Origin: Nanobdellota archaeon
GTDB taxonomy: Archaea > Nanobdellota > Nanobdellia > Pacearchaeales > GW2011-AR1
Length of the DNA: 32,240 nucleotides
Assembly (NCBI GenBank): GCA_018816335.1
Contig: JAHIVP010000022.1
Location: 1 to 32,240, forward strand
Reading direction: 5' to 3'
Shown in pieces: positions 7,335 through 16,162 of this stretch (within the stretch, counting starts at the first letter, position 1; the number at the start of each line of letters is the position of its first letter). A program made the position numbers and the translations under genes. The notes below the pieces were generated by a model, which worked only from the letters and a program-made list of their open reading frames with translations, had not been told where the DNA came from and searched no databases.

Positions 7335-7387
7335 ATCTATCTAAAAATATCTAACATTATAAACATTATTATCATTTAATATATATC

Positions 7388-10273
7388 TTAGAAAAAATTA
7401 ACTTTCTTGCCAGCAGAACTCTTTGAATCTCCTTTCTTCTCTCCCTCCTTCCCACCACCCTGCAAACCTTCTAACAACTTATTAATATCATCCTCCCCAC
7501 CCCCACCTTGCCCCTGCTCTTGCCCTGCTCCAAACATCATCCCTTTAGAAACTTCATCAGCTGTCTCCTCAGCAACAGTATCAATCTGTCCTTCTTCCTT
7601 AGCACTCTTTTCAATTTCATACTGAAAATCATCTTCTAATTTCTTAACAGCATCTTTTTCCATTTCAATTAATTTAGAAGCATCAAAATTTTGAATCTTC
7701 TCTCCTCCTACAGATTCATCTAATTTCTCAACACCCTCTCCTCCAATAAATTGAATATTTTTTTGTCCTTCTCCTTGCCCAGCCATACTCAAAACTTTAT
7801 TAAGTTCTTCTTCCAACTTCTTCACATCTTCTTCTTTAGGTTTTTCAACTTCTTTTCCCTCACTCTGATTAATATCTTTTTTTATTTCTTCTTCAAATTT
7901 TTTAATATCTTGTTTTGGTTTTTCAACAGCTTGCATTCCTTTAAACTCTGCTTTTTTATCTGCTTTTTTATCAGACTTAATCTTATCTAAATAAATAACA
8001 TTCTCACTACCTCTCAAACCTTTATCTTCTAATTCCTTAACATATTGAGAAATCTCAGCAGCCATATCAGCATTAACAGAAATTGAATCAATTCCTTGCT
8101 TAACTAAAAACTCAACCATTCCTTTCTTACTTCCAGACTGTCCACAAATCGAAGTCTCAACACCATACTTAATACATCTTCTAATTACAAAAGCCAACTG
8201 ATTCAAAACTCCAGGATGCATCTCATCATATAAATACTGAACCTTCTCATTATTTCTATCAATAGCTAAAGTATATTGAGTTAAATCATTTGTTCCAAAA
8301 GAAATAAAATCTATTCCTTCATTACATAACTCATTAATTATCTGAGAAGCAGCAGGAGTCTCAACCATAACACCAATCCTCACACCTTCAAAACCAACCT
8401 CTTTACAAAATCTTTTAGTCTGAACAACCTCATCAACAGAAATAATCTGAGGCAATATTAATCCCATTGTCTTACCATTTTCAGCAACTCTTCTCAAAGC
8501 ATTTAATTCAGCCTTAAATAAATCTGGCTCTTTCAAAGAAGTTCTAATACCATGAAAACCCAACATAGGATTTCCTTCAGGTTCTTTAGGAGCACCTTTC
8601 AAATTCTTAAATTCATCAGTTCTAATATCTGAAGTTCTAACCCAACCCTCATCAAATTTCTCCATAATCTTACTAATCCCATGATAAATAACCTCTTCAT
8701 AATCTTTAACTTTCCCTTCTTTCAAATATAATCTCGGATGCATTCCATTTGAAGCAATAATACCTTCCATCCTTGTCAATCCAATCTTCTTAACATTTGA
8801 CTTAGCAGCTCTATCAGCAAAATCAGGCAAATCAACAATAACTTTAATTTCAGTTTCAGTTTCAACAACAGGTTTAATTTCTTTTTTCTTTGTCTCAGTT
8901 TTACCTTCATAAACTTTTCCATTTGAACCATCTACAGTAACTTCCATATCATCTTTCAAAACCTCTGTTGCATTCCCAGTTCCAACAATAGCAGGAATTC
9001 CCATCTCTCTAGAAACAATAGCAGCATGAGAAGTAGCCCCACCTTCATCAGTAACAATTGCAGCAGATTTAGCCATAGTAACAACCATATCAGGATTTGT
9101 CATTTCAGTAACAAGCACATCTCCCTTCTGAACTTTATCTAGCTCACTCAAATCTCTAATAACTTTAACAACCCCACTTCCAATTCCAGGAGAAGCAGGC
9201 ATTCCAGACAACAAAATATCTCCTTCTAATTCTTCATTATCAACTTTATTATCTAAAGTAGTAATCGGCCGTGTTTGAACAATATACAACTCTCCTGCTT
9301 CAACAGCAAACTCAATATCTTGCGGCTTTTTATAATGTTCCTCTAATTCAATAGCATACTGAGCAAATCTCTTAATCTCATAATCACTTAAAACAATACT
9401 CTTACTCCTATCTTCTGTTAACTTAACAATCTCATTTTTTCCAGAAGAACTCCTCACTATCGCTGTTTTCTTTTTCCCAACTTTACTTTCTATTATTTTA
9501 TAATCTTTAGAAACTTCATAATGATCAGGATTTATTTGTCCAGATACAATTCCCTCTCCTAAACCATAAACAGCTTCAATAATAATATTCTCTGTAGTTC
9601 CCATAGGATTTTGAGAAAACATAACACCAGATTTATCAGAATCAATCATCTTCTGAACAATAACAGCCATAGCAACAGACCCATGCTTAAATCCTTTTTT
9701 AGCTTGATAAAACAAACTCCTTGCAGTAAATAAAGAAGCCCATGTTCTTTTAACAGCTTCAATCAAATCTTCAGTACCTTTAACATTTAAAAAAGTTGAA
9801 CCCTGGCCAGCAAATGAAGCACCAGCAGAATCTTCAGCAGTAGCAGAACTTCTCACCGCAACAAAAACAGGATCAGCCCTCTTCAAAATAGCCATCGCAT
9901 CTCTAGAACTCTCATCAAAAATTTTCTTATTTGCATCTAAACTTTCATAACTCTCTAAAATCTCTTTTTTAAGATCAACAGGAATTTCAGTATCAATAAT
10001 CATCTCACGAATCTTTTTAGCTTCTTCTTCTAAATCTTTTGTATCCTCAACATCAATTTTACTAACAGAAGAAAGGATTCTATCTCTCAAACCAGTATCG
10101 TCAATAAAATCTTCATAAGCTTCAGAAGTCACAACAAAACCAGGAGGAACAGGCATCTTAATACTTGTCATCTCCCCCAAATTCGCACCCTTGCCACCAG
10201 CAATATTTACAGAGTCCATACCTAATTCAGAAAACCACTTTACATATTTATCAGCTACCTCTTTTGGAATCAT
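7388..10273 (-). CDS. ppsA: Phosphoenolpyruvate synthase with long C-terminal extension
   Basis: This enzyme converts pyruvate, ATP and water to PEP, AMP and phosphate for gluconeogenesis. Domains in order are: the ATP-binding domain (GGKGANLGEM near 27-35, VAVRSSATAEDSAGASFAGQ near 138-157), the phosphohistidine domain (GGATSHAAIVSREMGIPAIVG, phosphorylated His416), and the PEP/pyruvate barrel (NPMLGFHGIRTS, FGTNDLTQYTLAIDR, ICGQSGS with catalytic Cys709). The core ends near residue 758, close to the family's usual length of 760-820. The last 200 residues are low-complexity Lys/Glu- and Gly/Gln-rich sequence (GQEQGQGGGGEDD; end GKKVNFF) with no known domain. A TATA-like TTTATTAAT lies about 30 bases upstream of the ATG. 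Confidence 0.95.
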   Translation of the reverse strand: MIPKEVADKYVKWFSELGMDSVNIAGGKGANLGEMTSIKMPVPPGFVVTSEAYEDFIDDTGLRDRILSSVSKIDVEDTKDLEEEAKKIREMIIDTEIPVDLKKEILESYESLDANKKIFDESSRDAMAILKRADPVFVAVRSSATAEDSAGASFAGQGSTFLNVKGTEDLIEAVKRTWASLFTARSLFYQAKKGFKHGSVAMAVIVQKMIDSDKSGVMFSQNPMGTTENIIIEAVYGLGEGIVSGQINPDHYEVSKDYKIIESKVGKKKTAIVRSSSGKNEIVKLTEDRSKSIVLSDYEIKRFAQYAIELEEHYKKPQDIEFAVEAGELYIVQTRPITTLDNKVDNEELEGDILLSGMPASPGIGSGVVKVIRDLSELDKVQKGDVLVTEMTNPDMVVTMAKSAAIVTDEGGATSHAAIVSREMGIPAIVGTGNATEVLKDDMEVTVDGSNGKVYEGKTETKKKEIKPVVETETEIKVIVDLPDFADRAAKSNVKKIGLTRMEGIIASNGMHPRLYLKEGKVKDYEEVIYHGISKIMEKFDEGWVRTSDIRTDEFKNLKGAPKEPEGNPMLGFHGIRTSLKEPDLFKAELNALRRVAENGKTMGLILPQIISVDEVVQTKRFCKEVGFEGVRIGVMVETPAASQIINELCNEGIDFISFGTNDLTQYTLAIDRNNEKVQYLYDEMHPGVLNQLAFVIRRCIKYGVETSICGQSGSKKGMVEFLVKQGIDSISVNADMAAEISQYVKELEDKGLRGSENVIYLDKIKSDKKADKKAEFKGMQAVEKPKQDIKKFEEEIKKDINQSEGKEVEKPKEEDVKKLEEELNKVLSMAGQGEGQKNIQFIGGEGVEKLDESVGGEKIQNFDASKLIEMEKDAVKKLEDDFQYEIEKSAKEEGQIDTVAEETADEVSKGMMFGAGQEQGQGGGGEDDINKLLEGLQGGGKEGEKKGDSKSSAGKKVNFF

Positions 10274-10335
10274 AGTAAATATAGAAATTCTTCATTAATA
10301 AAGTTTATTACAATTGAATTTGTATTTTAAAGTAG

Positions 10336-10587
10336 TTAATTATCTTCACTCACAGCAAAAATTCCCTTTTCCTCATAAACATTTTCCTCACCCAAAGTTT
10401 TCTTAGCTAAAACAATCAAAACTATAATAGCTAGAACAATAAAAACAATTCCTAAAACAGCAGAAGTTGAACTACCTACATCTTCAACAATTGACAAACC
10501 AGTTATAGTCGAGCTTGAATTCAAAAAAAACCCAAATCCAGTTAAGAAAAGAAACAATGCAATAATTCTATAACCTGTTGGTCCCAT
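10336..10587 (-). CDS. Small two-helix membrane protein (83 aa)
   Basis: The product has two membrane segments (about residues 7-30 and 42-62) and an acidic C-terminal tail (EEKGIFAVSEDN). The first segment could be a signal anchor. There is a clear TATA box and a TTCTAAAT motif directly upstream. It precedes the PEP synthase gene on the same strand with a 62-base gap that holds that gene's own TATA-like site, so the two are probably separate units. Family not recognised. Confidence 0.65.
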   Translation of the reverse strand: MGPTGYRIIALFLFLTGFGFFLNSSSTITGLSIVEDVGSSTSAVLGIVFIVLAIIVLIVLAKKTLGEENVYEEKGIFAVSEDN

Positions 10588-10590
10588 AAT

Positions 10591-10614
10591 CTATTTAGAA
10601 TATTCATATTTATA
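10591..10614 (-). promoter_or_regulatory. TATA box plus TTCTAAATAG motif
   Basis: Read on the minus strand, TATAAATAT (10606-10614) is followed by TTCTAAATAG (10591-10600), and the ATG at 10587 comes three bases later. The spacing implies a leaderless or nearly leaderless transcript. Confidence 0.55.
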
Positions 10615-10662
10615 AGGTTTGTGATTACTTAACTTTTTAAATCCAAATAAACTCCAACATCT

Positions 10663-11781
10663 ATGAAATACGTATTTATACTCGGAAGAAACCCAGTACT
10701 ATCAAAAGCTGAAATATTCTCTTATTTAGAAAAAGAAAAAATAAAACTAAACTCTGATTTACTAAAACAAAATTCTCTTTATGTAGATATAGAAGGAGAA
10801 ATCAATCCTAAAGAAGTTATAGATAAACTCGGAGGAACAATAGCTATTGGTAAAGTTTTATTTTCAGGAAAAATAGAAAAATTAAAAGAATCTATAGAAA
10901 ACAATCCAATATATTTTGATGAACCAATAAAATTAGTATATTCTATATTTTGTTATTCCTCAGATGAAAACTCAAAAATAATTATAGACTCTATGAAAAC
11001 AAATTTCAAAAATGAAGGATTAAAAGCAAAGTTCCATAAATTTTTAGAATACACAATAAAACCAACTGAAAAAATTTACTTTTTTATACAAAATATTGAA
11101 AATCATTTTGGAATAATAGAAGCTATACACAATCCAAAACAAGTTGAAGAAAGAGATATGGAAAAACCAGTTAGAAGAGAAGAACTAGCAATATCTCCAA
11201 GAATCTCAAAAATCTTAATCAACTTATCACAAGCAAAACAAGGACAAGAACTAGTAGACCCATTTTGTGGAATAGGAGTTATTTTACAAGAAGCACTAAT
11301 CCAAGACATAAATGTTACAGGAATTGATAATGATTCTTCAGCTACAAAACACGCTAAATTAAATATTGAATGGATAAAAACCAAATATAATTTCAATGCA
11401 AACTTCAACATATTAACAGATGATTCAAAAAAAGTAGTTTTACAAAAAATTGATGCTATAGCTACAGAACCAGAACTAGGAGACATTTTAACAAAAGTCC
11501 CAGATGAAAACATTACAAAATCAAATTTAAGAAAGTTTGAAGATTTAATGATTGATGTTCTAAACAATTTAAAAAAATACACAAAACCAAATACAAAAAT
11601 AGCTTTTACCTCTCCTCTAATAAAAACAAACAAAGGAAGAAAATCTTGTGATATTGAAAAAATATTAAATCAAACTCAATTAAAAATTTATAATTTAAAA
11701 AACTCAAATATTAAATTTCCTATAACAGAACTTAGAGAACACAAAATAATAGGAAGAGATATTTATGTTTTAATCACTTGA
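10663..11781 (+). CDS. Archaeal Trm11-type tRNA (guanine-N2) methyltransferase
   Basis: The N-terminal 160 residues match the ferredoxin-like/THUMP tRNA-binding part of the Trm11/Trm-G10 family ('ILGRNPVLSKAEI', 'TIAIGKVLFSG'). The conserved 'ERDMEKPVRREELAISPRIS' hinge follows, then a SAM-binding motif DPFCGIG (199-205), 'GIDNDS' and the catalytic TEPELG (268-273), which takes the place of the NPPY motif in this archaeal family (usually TEPYLG). It probably makes m2G or m2,2G at position 10 of tRNA. A TATA-like ctttttaaat lies about 25 bases ahead of the ATG, suggesting a leaderless mRNA. Its end overlaps the convergent uL16 gene by 12 bases. Confidence 0.88.
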   Translation: MKYVFILGRNPVLSKAEIFSYLEKEKIKLNSDLLKQNSLYVDIEGEINPKEVIDKLGGTIAIGKVLFSGKIEKLKESIENNPIYFDEPIKLVYSIFCYSSDENSKIIIDSMKTNFKNEGLKAKFHKFLEYTIKPTEKIYFFIQNIENHFGIIEAIHNPKQVEERDMEKPVRREELAISPRISKILINLSQAKQGQELVDPFCGIGVILQEALIQDINVTGIDNDSSATKHAKLNIEWIKTKYNFNANFNILTDDSKKVVLQKIDAIATEPELGDILTKVPDENITKSNLRKFEDLMIDVLNNLKKYTKPNTKIAFTSPLIKTNKGRKSCDIEKILNQTQLKIYNLKNSNIKFPITELREHKIIGRDIYVLIT

Positions 11782-12318
11782 ACTTCTGCTCTCAACAACA
11801 ATTTTAACTCTGCACGGAATCTTTGGTTTTGATTTACCAAAAGCAATTCTAGCCTCATGCACACCTTTCTGAGAATTAACACTAACAACAAAAATAACTT
11901 GATTAGGTTTAACAAATGCTCCTGTATTCATAGTTTTTCCAAAAGAGTGCTTCATTCCTGACTGCATTCTATCTGCCCCAGCTCCAGTAATCATCTTATT
12001 CTCTCTTAAAATATGATGAGGATAAACTTTAACTTCAAAGAAAAAATTCCCCGGATGATTTTTCTCCATATGTTTATGAACAGTCTGTCTAACTGACTCT
12101 AAAGCATTATCTCTAATTATTGCATTCTCAGTAGAAATCAAATTAATAACTTTCTTAAACTTCCCATCTCTCTCTGCTTTCAAATCACCCATTCTCAACT
12201 TTACAAGCTTTCTTGGTGGAACAGTTTTAATATATGATCTAGCTTTCTTTTTACTTGTCCTGGTATATGGAACAGCTCTTTGCTTTGTATATGCTGATGC
12301 TTTTCTTAAGCCTGCCAT
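11770..12318 (-). CDS. rpl10e: Large-subunit ribosomal protein uL16 (archaeal L10e)
   Basis: The start MAGLRKASAYTKQRAVPYTR and the core 'RIRDNALESVRQTVHKHMEK', 'YPHHILRENKMITGAGADRM', 'GMKHSFGKTMNTGAFV' and 'GVHEARIAFGKSKPKIP' identify uL16 of the L10e type. It sits by the A-site tRNA and the 5S rRNA in the large subunit. At 182 residues it is complete. It is the last gene of a three-gene operon with eL33 and a small unknown protein, starting one base after the unknown gene's stop. It overlaps the convergent methyltransferase gene tail to tail. Confidence 0.95.
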   Translation of the reverse strand: MAGLRKASAYTKQRAVPYTRTSKKKARSYIKTVPPRKLVKLRMGDLKAERDGKFKKVINLISTENAIIRDNALESVRQTVHKHMEKNHPGNFFFEVKVYPHHILRENKMITGAGADRMQSGMKHSFGKTMNTGAFVKPNQVIFVVSVNSQKGVHEARIAFGKSKPKIPCRVKIVVESRSSSD

Positions 12319-12319
12319 T

Positions 12320-12541
12320 TTATGATATTACCTCATCTACAGAGCCCACAACTGTCAAAAATTGACCATCTCTAAAAAGCATACATGATTGAGGAACATT
12401 TGTATAAACAGGAATAATTCTACCATCTTCATCTATAGTATTCATTAATACATATGGTCTACAAGCTAGTGCTAACATTCTTTTTCCTTTCTCACTCATT
12501 GACCCAGCATGAGGATTATAATTAATTTCTATATGACTCAT
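12320..12541 (-). CDS. Unknown 73-aa protein inside a ribosomal operon
   Basis: The start overlaps the eL33 stop as ATGA, and the stop lies one base before the uL16 start, so it is firmly part of the operon. The sequence (MSHIEINYNPHAGSMSEKGK; later 'RPYVLMNTIDEDGRIIPVYTN' and 'FLTVVGSVDEVIS') is mixed alpha/beta with no Cys cluster and no membrane segment. I do not recognise a ribosomal protein or assembly factor. Its place between two large-subunit proteins suggests a translation-related role; that is inference only. Confidence 0.7.
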   Translation of the reverse strand: MSHIEINYNPHAGSMSEKGKRMLALACRPYVLMNTIDEDGRIIPVYTNVPQSCMLFRDGQFLTVVGSVDEVIS

Positions 12542-12801
12542 TTTATCTCCACCTCAGTAGTTATAGCTTGACCAGGCAAACCTCTCTCAAAAATAGCTCT
12601 AACAATTCCCTTATTCCCATGAGCAGCAGCTATCTTTCCCTTAATAACTTTAGGCTCTTTTCCAGAACTCTTCCACTCAACATTTTTTCCAACAAGTTTT
12701 TCAGCTTCTTCTCTTGAGCTCAATCCAAAATCCAAAAGAAAATGCCTAGGAGTATAAGTATGTCTTCCCCTTCTGAATTGTATTACTATTCCTTTATTCA
12801 T
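12538..12801 (-). CDS. rpl35ae: Large-subunit ribosomal protein eL33 (L35Ae)
   Basis: The 87 residues match the small beta-barrel L35Ae family: 'GIVIQFRRGRHTYTPRHFLLD', 'AEKLVGKNVEWKS', 'KVIKGKIAAAHGNKGIVRAIFERGLPGQA', a complete domain. It is the first gene of the operon with the 73-residue protein and uL16. A TATA-like box lies about 25 bases upstream of the ATG, so the mRNA is probably leaderless. Confidence 0.93.
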   Translation of the reverse strand: MNKGIVIQFRRGRHTYTPRHFLLDFGLSSREEAEKLVGKNVEWKSSGKEPKVIKGKIAAAHGNKGIVRAIFERGLPGQAITTEVEIK

Positions 12802-12819
12802 AAACTATTATTAAAAAGT

Positions 12820-12832
12820 CTATATTTAAAAC
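12820..12832 (-). promoter_or_regulatory. TATA-like box of the eL33 operon
   Basis: On the minus strand the sequence TTTTAAATATAG lies about 20-30 bases upstream of the eL33 ATG. The next TATA-like stretch in the other direction serves the divergent gene at 12882. Confidence 0.5.
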
Positions 12833-12881
12833 TTACCATTCAAATAACAATGCTTAAAAATAATAATATTCTTAAATAATA

Positions 12882-13181
12882 ATGATAACAATGAACCAAA
12901 GATTAGAACTTATTCATGAAGAAAAACCTCATCAAAAATCAGAACCAAGTCAAAAAAACAGAGGAAGAAAATTATTATACACAGTATTATTAGGATTATC
13001 ATTCATAACAGGTTATCTACAAGGAAGTGTTACAGAAAGAGTAAAAAAAGAAAGAGAAATCTATGAATTCAAAAACTATAATTACCAAGAACTAAATGAA
13101 AGACACAAGCAATTATTTAACCCTCCAAAAAATATTCTTCCAAACATTGAACCAACAAGAAAACAATCATTTTTTGTTTAA
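12882..13181 (+). CDS. Small single-helix membrane protein (99 aa)
   Basis: The N-terminal 30 residues are charged (HEEKPHQKSEPSQKNRGRK). One membrane segment (about 31-48, LLYTVLLGLSFITGYLQG) follows and then a charged, probably exposed tail with 'NYNYQELNERHKQLFNPPKN'. An ATG three codons later (12891) could also be the start. The promoter region lies back to back with that of the eL33 operon. Family not recognised. Confidence 0.6.
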   Translation: MITMNQRLELIHEEKPHQKSEPSQKNRGRKLLYTVLLGLSFITGYLQGSVTERVKKEREIYEFKNYNYQELNERHKQLFNPPKNILPNIEPTRKQSFFV

Positions 13182-13192
13182 TAAAAACCTAA

Positions 13193-14977
13193 CTATAACA
13201 CAACAGAAAACTCACCATACTCTTTCTTAATTAAATCAAAAACTTTCCTACCAAACTTAACTTCCTTCCCCTTCCCCTCACTAAAAATATTCTGAAACTG
13301 CTCTTGAGAAACATCAACAAGTTTTCTCTCCTGAACTTCTAAAATCATACTATCAATAGACAAGAAAGCTCTATCTCCAACTAAAATCAACTCTCCACTT
13401 TTATCTTTAAACTTTAATTTCATTCTTCCTTTATCTAACTCAGCTAAATCACATCTCTGATTATACTCAACAAGATGATTAATCAAAACAGTCGCATTCT
13501 TTCTAACACTTTCAATCTCATGAGTCTTCATCTTTTTCTTATCTTTATGAGCCTTAATCAAATCATTCAAAACAGATAAAAAATTCGGAGCAAACTTTCC
13601 TTGATTAACTAAATTTTTCTCAAACATCTTAACTAATTCCTCTTCTTTTTTATTCCCAAAAATAGACTTCAATAAACTCATACCATCAGCATAAACCTGT
13701 TCAACAGTTCTTTCATTCATTCTTCCAAGAATCTGCTTCTCTAATTTCAACAACCTTTTCATATACTCATCAAAACCTGAAATCATCTCATCTAAATCTT
13801 TTCCAGAAATTTCCTTAACTTTTTGATGTTCATAATCTTTATACAACTGAACAATTCTTTCTAAATGCTTAATATACTTACCTTCCAATAATTTCTCTTT
13901 CTTAACAAAAACTTTCTCTGTTTCAGAAACTAAATACTTAGGAACAGGTGGAGGCAAACCCATCATCATAAAAATCGCTTGAGTAGGATTAACAATTCCC
14001 CAATACAAATCCAGAATAGCAATATCTAAAATTCTTCTCTTAGCCATATCAACTGTCTTTTCTCCAGCAGCCATATAAGAATCAATAGCTTCAGGACTAG
14101 GTTTCAACTTACCCATCTTCAACAACAACTTCCACGGCATAAATGTTCCTCTATCATAAAGTGGAATACCATCTCTCAAAAACGTAAAGAAAATAGGATT
14201 AGCATCTTTAACACCATCCCAAAACTCAGTCAACAACCAAACCTGAATATTTAACTTATTCTTAACACCAGCCATTTCCTCAGCTTCAACAATATAACTA
14301 TTAATTATCCCTCTCAACTTCTCTCTCAACTCTAACCTCGGCATTCTCTTAACATCAGTATCATCAATAATAATTGCTAAATCAACATCAGAAGTTTTTG
14401 TTGCCTCTCCCCTAACTAAAGAACCATACAAACCATACGAAGTAATATATTTATCAAACTTTCTCAAAACCAATGACTTATGAATCTCAGCTGCTCTCAA
14501 ACCTCCTAAAAAACCATTATCAAACAAAGGATAACTCATAGCAATTGCAGAAACAAATTCATATTTAGAATCTAAAGCATAATTAAAAACATCAACAGGA
14601 GTTCCAATATGAACCCATAAAGGCGGAGTCATCTTCTTGCCCATCTCAACCAAATCTTTTTTAATTTTCTTAATCTCTTTAAAATTATCTTCAGGAATCA
14701 AAATCATAGTATGAATCGGCTTAACTTCAATCTCTTCTTTTGTCATCTGATCCTCATCTTCAAAAATCTTCTGAGCTTGAGGTGCAATAACAGAAATCGA
14801 AACAACAGACTTATACTTCTTCAAAACCTCTTTAGTAAATGAATCCAACTTTGTCTTTGTCTTCTCCATCTCCTTCTTAACATCATCAGGAATTTCATTT
14901 GGAACATTAGGTTGATAATCATTCTTACCAGCATTCTTTAATGCATTTTCCATTGAATCATTATTGTTTTCTGGCAT
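13193..14977 (-). CDS. Nucleotidyltransferase-fold protein (594 aa)
   Basis: A pol-beta-type nucleotidyltransferase motif lies mid-protein: GS at 185-186 (YGLYGSLVRGEA) and the Asp pair in SDVDLAIIID (D197, D199). This is the arrangement that binds two metals for nucleotidyl transfer. The N-terminal 130 residues precede it ('HTMILIPEDNFKEIKKIKKD'), and about 370 mostly helical residues follow, with a Lys/Glu-rich middle and a small beta-rich end. The domain order is not that of archaeal CCA-adding enzyme, whose catalytic domain is N-terminal. Substrate unknown; it could modify RNA, protein or a small molecule. No partner toxin or antitoxin is seen beside it. Confidence 0.75.
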   Translation of the reverse strand: MPENNNDSMENALKNAGKNDYQPNVPNEIPDDVKKEMEKTKTKLDSFTKEVLKKYKSVVSISVIAPQAQKIFEDEDQMTKEEIEVKPIHTMILIPEDNFKEIKKIKKDLVEMGKKMTPPLWVHIGTPVDVFNYALDSKYEFVSAIAMSYPLFDNGFLGGLRAAEIHKSLVLRKFDKYITSYGLYGSLVRGEATKTSDVDLAIIIDDTDVKRMPRLELREKLRGIINSYIVEAEEMAGVKNKLNIQVWLLTEFWDGVKDANPIFFTFLRDGIPLYDRGTFMPWKLLLKMGKLKPSPEAIDSYMAAGEKTVDMAKRRILDIAILDLYWGIVNPTQAIFMMMGLPPPVPKYLVSETEKVFVKKEKLLEGKYIKHLERIVQLYKDYEHQKVKEISGKDLDEMISGFDEYMKRLLKLEKQILGRMNERTVEQVYADGMSLLKSIFGNKKEEELVKMFEKNLVNQGKFAPNFLSVLNDLIKAHKDKKKMKTHEIESVRKNATVLINHLVEYNQRCDLAELDKGRMKLKFKDKSGELILVGDRAFLSIDSMILEVQERKLVDVSQEQFQNIFSEGKGKEVKFGRKVFDLIKKEYGEFSVVL

Positions 14978-15008
14978 TGTGTTATATATTGTTTTTCATA
15001 TTTAAATC

Positions 15009-15710
15009 TTAGGGTTTTCTTAATTTTCTTTTAAATTCTGTAAAGACTCTATCTTCTGTAGCTTCTAATTCTTTCTCTAACCTACCTCCAAGTTCATGAA
15101 TTCCATCCTTTGCTACAACTACCACATCTTTTCCTAAAGTATAAATATCTTCAGAAGATTTTCCTAAACACTCTCTAGAAAGATCTACTGCTTGATCAAG
15201 AGAAATATATGTAGGCATACCAACCATATTATCAATATTATATCTATCAATATGAGCTAATGCAAGATCTGATCCAGATCCAACTGAAGTCCATCCTTTT
15301 TCTTCTACTTTTCCTCCAGGCCAACAAGAATAAAGTCCTGGCTTTCCTCTAAATCTTGAAGCAATTAATAAGCCATTCATTCTCTTATCAGGAACCATTC
15401 CTCCCCATCTGTAATCATTTAATTTTTTTAATTCAGGAAAATTCCCTTCTTTAACAGCTTTTTCAATATCAAAGCCTCCTTGAAGCATTTCTCTTAAAAA
15501 TTGTGTATACAATTGGTCTACTATTCCAGACATAGCAACTGCAAATCTTCTATTATCTGAAACCCAAATTTTTTGAGCAGGTCTTTTTGTTAAATGACGA
15601 TAATAAACATCTCCATCTCCTTTTAATTCTTCAGTAGTTCTACTCATATCAGAAGCCAATACTACTCCTTCTTTTCCTTTTTCAGCTTTAATTCCTACTA
15701 ATGTTGTCAT
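15009..15710 (-). CDS. Proteasome beta-type Ntn hydrolase, no propeptide
   Basis: The sequence MTTLVGIKAEKGKEGVVLASD matches a 20S beta-type subunit in which removal of Met exposes Thr2 as the nucleophile. D21 and K47 take the roles of the catalytic Asp17 and Lys33, and GSGSDLA (144-150) matches the SGS region around Ser129. There is a short insertion between D21 and K47. Most archaeal beta subunits are made with a propeptide; this one appears to start at the mature end, so processing would need only methionine aminopeptidase. No alpha subunit is in the window. The gene could also be a proteasome-like paralogue rather than the main beta subunit. Confidence 0.85.
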   Translation of the reverse strand: MTTLVGIKAEKGKEGVVLASDMSRTTEELKGDGDVYYRHLTKRPAQKIWVSDNRRFAVAMSGIVDQLYTQFLREMLQGGFDIEKAVKEGNFPELKKLNDYRWGGMVPDKRMNGLLIASRFRGKPGLYSCWPGGKVEEKGWTSVGSGSDLALAHIDRYNIDNMVGMPTYISLDQAVDLSRECLGKSSEDIYTLGKDVVVVAKDGIHELGGRLEKELEATEDRVFTEFKRKLRKP

Positions 15711-15715
15711 AACAA

Positions 15716-15740
15716 TCTCTAGAACTTTTCTTTTTTAAAC
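15716..15740 (-). promoter_or_regulatory. TATA box plus TTCTAGAGA motif
   Basis: On the minus strand GTTTAAAAAA (15731-15740) is followed by TTCTAGAGA (15716-15724), five bases before the proteasome-subunit ATG. The layout repeats that of several other genes here. Confidence 0.5.
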
Positions 15741-15772
15741 CTTCCGATATGTAACCACTTTAAAGAAACAAA

Positions 15773-16120
15773 TTAAAACACTGCCTCAGCTTCAACCCTT
15801 TGAAATCTTGAAAAAACCCTTCCCTTTTCATTAACATCCAAAACATCAAACTCAGGCTTATTTCTATCACATCTAGCAACATCATCTGGATGAGAATTTC
15901 TTAAATCAACAACTCCTTCAGGAACAACCCACTCTATTTCTTCCCACACAACATCATGTCTATGTAAACCTTCAGCCAAATCATTTTCATTATCATATGC
16001 TAATCTTTGTGGAACTTCATCTCCATTCTGAATAGCAAATAAATAATCAATAACTCTTCCTCTATTCATAGAACCAAATCTATTAGGCCATAAATGTTTA
16101 TACACATTAACTTGTCTCAT
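15773..16120 (-). CDS. Hypothetical protein (115 aa)
   Basis: The product begins MRQVNVYKHLWPNRFGSMNR and contains 'DVVWEEIEWVVPEGVVDLRN'. It is soluble-looking, acidic and Trp-rich, without a recognisable motif or Cys cluster. It has its own TATA/TTCTAGAA promoter. Neighbours (proteasome subunit and SpeD homologue) are each separately promoted, so no shared function can be read from context. Confidence 0.6.
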   Translation of the reverse strand: MRQVNVYKHLWPNRFGSMNRGRVIDYLFAIQNGDEVPQRLAYDNENDLAEGLHRHDVVWEEIEWVVPEGVVDLRNSHPDDVARCDRNKPEFDVLDVNEKGRVFSRFQRVEAEAVF

Positions 16121-16127
16121 AATTTAT

Positions 16128-16150
16128 TTCTAGAATTAAACTATTTAAAT
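16128..16150 (-). promoter_or_regulatory. TATA box plus TTCTAGAA motif
   Basis: On the minus strand ATTTAAATAG (16141-16150) precedes the palindrome TTCTAGAA (16128-16135), seven bases before the ATG at 16120. Confidence 0.5.
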
Positions 16151-16162
16151 TTGCTTAGTAAC

